Shown: positions 1 to 6,567 of the stretch, one piece after another
Position numbering within the stretch: position 1 is the first letter of the stretch
Layout: every line of letters begins with the position of its first letter
Source: Candidatus Omnitrophota bacterium
GTDB taxonomy: Bacteria > Omnitrophota > Gorgyraeia > Pluralincolimonadales > Pluralincolimonadaceae
Reading direction: 5' to 3'
Length of the DNA: 6,567 bases
Assembly: GCA_028706795.1 (NCBI GenBank)
Contig: JAQTVK010000056.1
Coordinates: 1-6,567, forward strand
Position numbers and translations under genes: made by a program
Notes under the pieces: model-generated
Databases searched by the model: none
What the model saw: the letters and a program-made list of their open reading frames with translations, nothing else
What the model was told of the DNA's origin: nothing

Positions 1-3000
1 GCGAATTTAGCGTATCAGCTGGTCGGGACACAGGGTTTCAGGACTTTTATCAAGATAATAAATAAAAGCGGATTTACGCTGTATGAGCCGTTCAGGGTAT
101 ACGAGAAGGAAGAGAAGTATATCCCACCCCAGGCGATGACGATAACTCCTTATTCGGTGGCCCTCAGGGAGGTCCACGAGCGCCTCGGCCTGAGCGTCGA
201 GGTCAGGTACTGCAACGTCGTCCAGGAGCCGTTCCCCGGCCTTATCAGGCAGGTGGAGATAAAGAATATCGCGGGGAAACCGGTGAAGATCGAGCTCCTC
301 GACGGCATGCCTCAGGTGATACCCTTCGGGATGGACGATACCAGCCTCAAAAAGATGAAATACCTCGTCAAATCCTTCAGTTATGCGGAAAACCTCGAAA
401 AGAAGATACCTTATTTCCATATCAGGACTACCCACGAGGATGGCCCTGAAGTGGCCATGGTAAAGAGGGGGCATTATTACGCGTGCGTCAGGGTGGCGGG
501 AGGAAAGACGGAACTGGAACGCCCCCTGGTAGATGCTTCGCAGATATTCGGCACGAGGAAAGACCTCATCTTCCCCTCGCGCTTTAACGTGAGGTCGAAA
601 TTTGTTTATGATATGAAGGAAGAACTGACGAGCGGGGAATTCTCTTCGGCAATGTGTTACGAGAATGTCACCCTCAAGCCCTCGGCGGCACTTACTTTAT
701 ACTGCATCTGCGGCACGCTCGATTCCCTCGGCGCCACGAAAGGGGTAGCCCGGGCGCTCACCGCGGATTTCGCGGAGTCGCAGCTTAAGAAAAACCGGAC
801 TCTCGTCGAATCGATCATGGGCTCTTCCCTGGTCATAAGCGAAGACGGGAAGTTCGATAAGTATTCCGCGCAAAATTTCCTCGACAATGTGTTGCGGGGA
901 GGCTTTCCCCTGGCGCTCACGAGGGAAAAGAGCAAGGTCTTCTACGTATATTCCAGGAAACACGGCGATCTCGAGAGGGATTATAACCAGTTCTATACTT
1001 CCCCGACCTTTTATTCCCAGGGAGATTCCAATTACAGGGACGTCAACCAGAACAGGCGCAACGACACGTTCTTCAATCCCGATGTGGGGATGACAAATAT
1101 AATCAATTTCATAAACCTGGTGCAGATGGACGGCTTTAACCCCCACGGCGTGGGCGGGGTCACATTTGCGTATAAGGGGGACAAAAAACTTCTCATCAGC
1201 CTTTTCGGCGCCGGCGCGGAAAAAATGGAGGAATTCTTCAAAAGGCCCTTCGCCCCGGGAGAGATCTTCAAATTTGCCGGGTCCAACTCGATAAAGGTCG
1301 CCGTATCTAATGACGAGATGCTCGCAAGGATACTCGAGCATTCCGATGCGGAACAGAATTCAGAGGGCATGGATGGCTTCTGGACTGACCACTGGTTCTA
1401 TAATATGGACCTCATCGACAGCTTCCTGGCCGTCTATCCCGACAGGAAGGAAGAGCTTTTCTTCGGGCGCAGGGATTTCACGTTCCACGACAACCCTTAC
1501 GTCGTGCTGCCGAGGGAAGATAAATACGTCCTGTGGGACGGAAAGCCGGTCCAACTGGGCGCGGTAAGGATCGACGAGGAAAAGAGGAAGATGATCGCCG
1601 GAAGGAAGTCGGAGAAGACGCTGGTCCGCAAGGACGGCGGGAAAGGCGATATTTACAGGACCGACCTCATCACGAAGCTCCTTATTATCGCGGTCAATAA
1701 GATAAATTCCATCGGGCCGGACGGCTGCGGCATCGAGATGGAGGCGGATAAACCGAACTGGTGCGACGCGCTCAACGGCTTGCCCGGGCTCTTCGGGTCG
1801 TCCTCGAACGAGACTTTCGAATTGAAGAGGCTGATAGCCATGGTCTCAAAGAACCTGGGCGGCAAGGCGCTCGAACTGCCCGAGGAAGCCGTCGAGGCGA
1901 TAAAGGATTCGAAAGGCGCTTTAAGCGGGTTTCTCGACGGAGGATCGGACGATTTCGGCATATGGGATAAACTGGCCGCGATAAAAGAAGATTTCAGGAA
2001 AAAGACGAGATATGGGATAACCGGCAGGCTCGTATCGCTCCCGGCGGACGAATTATCCGGTTACCTTACGCTCGCGGCCAAAAGGGTGCAGGCGGCCATA
2101 AATAAGAGTTTTGATGAGAAGGCCGGCCTTTATTCCGGGTATTTTATCAATACGCCGTCCGGATACGAGCGGACGGGCCGGACCAACCACAAGGGCCTTC
2201 CCTGTATAAGGGTCACGAAATTCGATTCGCGGCCGCTGCCGCTGTTCCTGGAGGCGCAGGTACACGCGCTAAAGGTCGAAGAGGACAGGGCTGTCGCCGC
2301 CAGGCTGCACCGCAACCTGATGAAGAGCGTCCTGGTCGACAAAAAATTGAAGATGTTCTCGGTCAATGCCTCGCTCGAAAAGGAGCCGTATGAGATAGGC
2401 AGGACCAAGACGTTCAACCCGGGCTGGCTCGAGAACCAGTCGATATGGCTGCACATGGAATATAAATACATGCTCGAATTGCTGAAGGCCGGGCTTTACG
2501 GGGATTATTACGGGAACCTGAAGGGCGTCCTTGTCCCGTTTTTGAAGCCCGATGTCTACGGGAGGAGCATCTTCGAGAACTCGTCTTTCATCGCGGGCAG
2601 CGTCCATCCGGACAGGAAAGTCCACGGCCAGGGGTTCTACGCGAGGCTCTCCGGTTCGACCGCCGAATTCATCCATATGTGGCTTATCATGATGACCGGC
2701 GGGAGGCCGTTCTCGCTCGACGCGAACGGAAAACTTATATTCAGCCTTTCCCCGGTCCTCAAGGGCGGCATGTTCCTGAAGAAAGACCGCAAGGTCGAAT
2801 ATTATTCACCCGCAGGGGACCTGCGCAAAGAGACCGTCAAGAAAGGCACATTGAAATTCATCTTCCTGGGAAAGATACCCGTGACCTATGTTAATCCGGG
2901 GAGGAAGGATATGCTCGGGGGAGGCAAAGCGGCTAAGTACGAACTTACGCTCGAGGACGGTTCGGTGAAAGAATTCACCGGCAGCGTCCCGGAACCGTAT

Positions 3001-3060
3001 TCGGCCCTGATAAGGGAAAGAAAAATCAAAGAGATAAAAGCATATATCGGCCAGGCATAG
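1..3060 (+). CDS. Cellobiose phosphorylase-like protein (GH94-related, COG3459 type), 5'-partial
   Basis: Large glycoside phosphorylase-type enzyme. By family, it would cleave a beta-linked gluco-oligosaccharide with phosphate to release glucose 1-phosphate in the cytoplasm. Frame 1 is open from base 1 to TAG at 3058-3060, giving 1019 visible codons. The ATG at 136 is internal because family-like sequence continues upstream of it, so the start and part of the N-terminal beta-sandwich are missing. Residues below are counted from base 1. About 1-400 look like the beta-rich N-terminal region. At 461-471, WTDHWFYNMDL fits the start of the (alpha/alpha)6 barrel. NWCDALNG at 586-593 matches the WND-type catalytic motif, with Asp589 as the presumed general acid. 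NPGWLENQSIW lies at 806-816 and VHGQGFY at 874-880. LSGSTAEF at 883-890 resembles the TGS phosphate-binding loop of GH94, with Ser replacing Thr. The tail from about 905 is beta-rich. No signal peptide can be judged. At more than 1019 residues it is longer than classic GH94 (about 800), so a GH149- or GH161-like beta-1,3-glucan phosphorylase is possible. The substrate is uncertain. Confidence 0.8.
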   Translation, partial: ANLAYQLVGTQGFRTFIKIINKSGFTLYEPFRVYEKEEKYIPPQAMTITPYSVALREVHERLGLSVEVRYCNVVQEPFPGLIRQVEIKNIAGKPVKIELLDGMPQVIPFGMDDTSLKKMKYLVKSFSYAENLEKKIPYFHIRTTHEDGPEVAMVKRGHYYACVRVAGGKTELERPLVDASQIFGTRKDLIFPSRFNVRSKFVYDMKEELTSGEFSSAMCYENVTLKPSAALTLYCICGTLDSLGATKGVARALTADFAESQLKKNRTLVESIMGSSLVISEDGKFDKYSAQNFLDNVLRGGFPLALTREKSKVFYVYSRKHGDLERDYNQFYTSPTFYSQGDSNYRDVNQNRRNDTFFNPDVGMTNIINFINLVQMDGFNPHGVGGVTFAYKGDKKLLISLFGAGAEKMEEFFKRPFAPGEIFKFAGSNSIKVAVSNDEMLARILEHSDAEQNSEGMDGFWTDHWFYNMDLIDSFLAVYPDRKEELFFGRRDFTFHDNPYVVLPREDKYVLWDGKPVQLGAVRIDEEKRKMIAGRKSEKTLVRKDGGKGDIYRTDLITKLLIIAVNKINSIGPDGCGIEMEADKPNWCDALNGLPGLFGSSSNETFELKRLIAMVSKNLGGKALELPEEAVEAIKDSKGALSGFLDGGSDDFGIWDKLAAIKEDFRKKTRYGITGRLVSLPADELSGYLTLAAKRVQAAINKSFDEKAGLYSGYFINTPSGYERTGRTNHKGLPCIRVTKFDSRPLPLFLEAQVHALKVEEDRAVAARLHRNLMKSVLVDKKLKMFSVNASLEKEPYEIGRTKTFNPGWLENQSIWLHMEYKYMLELLKAGLYGDYYGNLKGVLVPFLKPDVYGRSIFENSSFIAGSVHPDRKVHGQGFYARLSGSTAEFIHMWLIMMTGGRPFSLDANGKLIFSLSPVLKGGMFLKKDRKVEYYSPAGDLRKETVKKGTLKFIFLGKIPVTYVNPGRKDMLGGGKAAKYELTLEDGSVKEFTGSVPEPYSALIRERKIKEIKAYIGQA

Positions 3061-3065
3061 GCCTA

Positions 3066-3093
3066 TTGACAAGGGTCGCGGTTGTGATATAAT
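3066..3093 (+). promoter_or_regulatory. Consensus sigma-70 promoter upstream of gltB
   Basis: A perfect -35 hexamer TTGACA (3066-3071) and a perfect -10 hexamer TATAAT (3088-3093) are separated by 16 bases. TG at 3085-3086 adds an extended -10 element (TGATATAAT). Transcription is expected to start near 3099-3101. The promoter begins five bases after the TAG of the preceding gene and points into gltB, so gltB is probably transcribed separately. No sigma-54 (TGGCAC-N5-TTGC) site is visible, so NtrC/sigma-54 control of the usual nitrogen type is not indicated. Confidence 0.85.
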
Positions 3094-3119
3094 TAATTGG
3101 TACCTAAAATGGATTAGGA

Positions 3120-3137
3120 AGAGACGAAGGCGTCTTT
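3120..3137 (+). promoter_or_regulatory. Antiterminator-like hairpin
   Basis: AGAGACG (3120-3126) pairs with CGTCTTT (3131-3137) over seven base pairs, one of them G-T, closing a four-base loop AAGG (3127-3130). Its 3' arm is also the 5' arm of the terminator hairpin that follows, so the two structures compete. It would form first during transcription. Whether it works as an antiterminator, a pause hairpin or a protein or RNA binding site cannot be told from sequence. Confidence 0.5.
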
Positions 3138-3162
3138 CATATATAATGAGAGGCGCTTTTTT
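3130..3162 (+). terminator. Intrinsic terminator in the gltB leader
   Basis: GCGTCTTTCAT (3130-3140) pairs with ATGAGAGGCGC (3146-3156) over 11 continuous base pairs, two of them G-T, around the five-base loop ATATA. Six T residues follow directly (3157-3162). The stem can extend by A-T pairs between 3127-3128 and the T-tract, giving the A-tract/T-tract form of a good terminator. It lies about 60 bases downstream of the predicted transcription start and ends 13 bases before the likely gltB ATG. It could also stop read-through from the phosphorylase gene upstream. Confidence 0.75.
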
Positions 3163-3175
3163 CTGTGTAAAGACG

Positions 3176-4264
3176 ATGAAAAACACATACTTGCCGGGAA
3201 GACAGGGATTATACGACCCGCGGTTCGAGCACGACAGCTGCGGCGTGGGATTTGTCTGCGATATCAAAGGCCGCAAGTCGCATGATATCGTAGCCAAGGG
3301 TATCCTCGCGCTGGAGCATTTGATGCACCGCGGCGCCACCGGCTCAGATCCGAAGACAGGAGACGGCGCGGGCATCCTGATACAGGTGCCGCACGAGTTC
3401 CTGCTGAAGGAATGCTCGAAGGCGGGTATCCGCCTGCCCAAGGCAGGCGACTACGGCGTCGGATTTGTCTTCTTGCCTACCGATGCCAAAGAGAGGAAAT
3501 CCTGCGAGGATAATTTCAAAAAGATCGCGGAGGAGGAAGGGCTTATATTCCTCGGCTGGCGCGAAGTCCCGGTCGACGATTCGGCCATCGGGAAGACCGC
3601 CAAGGAATCCCAGCCTGTCATAAAGCAGGTTTTTGTCGGCCGCCCTGAGAACGTTGCCGGAGAACTTGCTTTTGAGAGGAAGTTATATATCGTTAGGAAG
3701 CAGGTCGAGAACCTTGTCCGTGGTTCGGCCGTAAGGCAGAAGGCATTCTTTTATATATCCGGCCTGTCGTCGCGCACGTTGAGTTATAAAGGGCTCCTGA
3801 TGTCGACGCAGTTGAAGGATTTTTTCCCGGACCTTAAAGACCGGGCGATGGAGAGCTCGTTTACGCTTATCCACGCGCGCTACAGCACGAACACATTCCC
3901 GACGTGGGACCTCTCGCAGCCGTTCCGTTTCCTCGCGCATAACGGGGAGATAAATACCCTGCGCGGCAACATCAACTGGATGAAGGCGCGGCAGGGCCTG
4001 CTCGAAAGCGGCGTGTTCGGGAAGGATATAAAGAAATTGTTCCCGGTCATAGTCCCGGGCGGAAGCGACTCGGCTTCGCTGGATAATATGCTGGAACTAT
4101 TGATCCTGGGCGGGCGCTCGCTTCCTCACGCGATGATGATGCTCGTCCCCGAGGCGTGGCAGGATAACGACCAGATCAGCGAGGAGAGGAAGCGTTTTTA
4201 TGAATATCACGCCTGCCTCATGGAACCGTGGGACGGCCCGGCGGCCATAGCTTTCACCGACTGA
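3176..4264 (+). CDS. gltB: Glutamate synthase large subunit, N-terminal (glutaminase) part, ended by in-frame TGA
   Basis: GltB makes glutamate from glutamine and 2-oxoglutarate (GOGAT). This part is the class II amidotransferase domain, which releases ammonia from glutamine. I chose ATG 3176 because the protein then begins MKNTYLPGRQGLYDPRFEHD, the usual propeptide form. The alternative in-frame ATG at 3146 lies inside the terminator hairpin. No clear Shine-Dalgarno sequence precedes 3176. From 3176, Cys22 of DSCGVGF is the nucleophile exposed when the propeptide is cleaved, so either start gives the same mature enzyme. Other marks are HRGATG (51-56), TGDGAG (61-66), HARYSTNTFPTW (233-244), AHNGEIN (254-260) and GGSDSAS (295-301). 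The frame stops after EPWDGPAAIAFTD at codon 363 (TGA), where the family has Gly, and homology resumes in the same frame at once. As read, the 362-residue product would lack the end of the glutaminase domain and the synthase domains. Confidence 0.93.
   Translation: MKNTYLPGRQGLYDPRFEHDSCGVGFVCDIKGRKSHDIVAKGILALEHLMHRGATGSDPKTGDGAGILIQVPHEFLLKECSKAGIRLPKAGDYGVGFVFLPTDAKERKSCEDNFKKIAEEEGLIFLGWREVPVDDSAIGKTAKESQPVIKQVFVGRPENVAGELAFERKLYIVRKQVENLVRGSAVRQKAFFYISGLSSRTLSYKGLLMSTQLKDFFPDLKDRAMESSFTLIHARYSTNTFPTWDLSQPFRFLAHNGEINTLRGNINWMKARQGLLESGVFGKDIKKLFPVIVPGGSDSASLDNMLELLILGGRSLPHAMMMLVPEAWQDNDQISEERKRFYEYHACLMEPWDGPAAIAFTD
3431..3449. repeat. Perfect inverted repeat inside gltB
   Basis: CGCCTGCC (3431-3438) and GGCAGGCG (3442-3449) are exact reverse complements, separated by CAA. 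The 8-bp GC-rich stem lies in coding sequence (RLPKAG), where the family commonly has a similar Pro-Gly stretch, so it may be chance from codon choice. Only one copy is present in this window, so a repeat family cannot be shown here. Confidence 0.45.
4262..4264 (+). other. In-frame TGA replacing a conserved Gly codon of gltB
   Basis: The family pattern here is FTDG...[15 protein letters not shown]. The sequence reads TTC ACC GAC TGA AAG TTT ATC GGC, so the TGA sits exactly at the Gly and one base (GGA to TGA) explains it. No frame shift is needed on either side. Possible readings are a real nonsense mutation, a sequencing or consensus error, or recoding. No other TGA occurs in frame in either gene of this window, and Gly is written with normal GGN codons throughout, so a general UGA=Gly code is not favoured. 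Confidence 0.9.

Positions 4265-6567
<2,303 letters not shown>

Larger units (their letters stand above)
3100..3175 (+). promoter_or_regulatory. Putative attenuator leader of gltB
   Basis: This is the predicted 5' untranslated region between the promoter's start site and the likely gltB start codon. It contains two overlapping hairpins that cannot form together: a small one at 3120-3137 and a terminator at 3130-3162. The downstream gene starts 13 bases after the terminator's T-run, and no further promoter is visible in that gap, so gltB expression from this promoter needs read-through. That arrangement is typical of attenuation. The signal is unknown. I do not recognise the cyanobacterial glutamine (glnA) aptamer, a T-box or another known riboswitch core, and the region is short for most aptamers. 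The only purine-rich Shine-Dalgarno-like stretch, AGGAAG at 3116-3121, lies too far from either candidate start to act in the usual way. The hairpins are read directly from the sequence, and the regulatory role is inferred. Confidence 0.6.

Noticed and set aside
136..138. ATG as the start of the phosphorylase gene.
   Set aside because: The same frame is open back to base 1 and translates to plausible family sequence (for example FKTF-like and EPFRVYEKEEKY stretches). There is no ribosome binding site before 136.
697..1341. Long minus-strand open frame (214 codons) opposite the phosphorylase gene.
   Set aside because: It is fully inside a well-supported coding frame, has no recognisable domain, and is expected from the GC-rich third positions of the + strand gene. 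Other antisense frames in 1-3060 are the same.
3091..3098. AATTAATT palindrome overlapping the -10 element as a possible operator.
   Set aside because: It is short and AT-only, and half of it is the -10 hexamer itself. No second site or longer symmetry is present.
3109..3117. ATG GAT TAG mini-frame in the leader as a leader peptide.
   Set aside because: It has only two codons, no ribosome binding site and no run of regulatory codons such as Glu or Gln, so it does not support ribosome-mediated attenuation.
2806..3441. Minus-strand open frame of 211 codons spanning the intergenic region.
   Set aside because: It overlaps two real genes, the promoter and the terminator on the other strand, and its translation shows no recognisable motif.

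Overview
The window looks like ordinary chromosomal DNA from an uncultured, GC-rich bacterium. GC content is roughly 55%, Arg is often AGG, Ile is often ATA, and Gly is mostly GGC, GGG or GGA. The long COG3459-type phosphorylase and the codon style suggest Candidatus Omnitrophota or a nearby lineage. That placement is an impression from codon use and family resemblance, not a phylogenetic result. Both genes are on the + strand and both run off the window. No tRNA, rRNA, CRISPR array, insertion sequence or phage gene is visible.

Region 1 (1-3060) is the 3' 1019 codons of a large carbohydrate-active enzyme of the cellobiose-phosphorylase type (GH94-like, six-hairpin barrel). The reading frame is open from base 1, so its true start lies upstream of the window. 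The ATG at 136 is an internal Met.

Region 2 (3061-3175) is a 115-base intergenic stretch with much structure. A perfect consensus sigma-70 promoter (TTGACA, 16-base spacer, TGA-TATAAT) begins five bases after the first gene's stop codon. It is followed by a leader of about 75 bases. The leader contains a small hairpin, an overlapping 11-bp hairpin with a six-T tail (an intrinsic terminator), and then the likely gltB start codon only 13 bases after the T-run. This is the layout of a transcription attenuator controlling gltB.

Region 3 (3176-6567) is gltB, the large (ferredoxin- or NADPH-type) subunit of glutamate synthase. It covers the N-terminal glutaminase domain, the central domain and most of the FMN domain, and it is cut by the window end before the Fe-S cysteines. 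The frame is interrupted once, by TGA at 4262-4264, exactly where the family has a conserved Gly (TDG...[14 protein letters not shown]). Homology continues without a shift for another 767 codons. A GGA-to-TGA substitution (real mutation or consensus error) is the simplest explanation. Genome-wide UGA=Gly recoding looks unlikely because this is the only in-frame TGA in about 2,150 codons.

Functionally, the first gene would break down beta-glucan oligosaccharides by phosphorolysis, and gltB is the core ammonium-assimilation enzyme. Nothing suggests they share an operon or pathway, since gltB has its own promoter. The main items for follow-up are the attenuator-like leader and the TGA in gltB.
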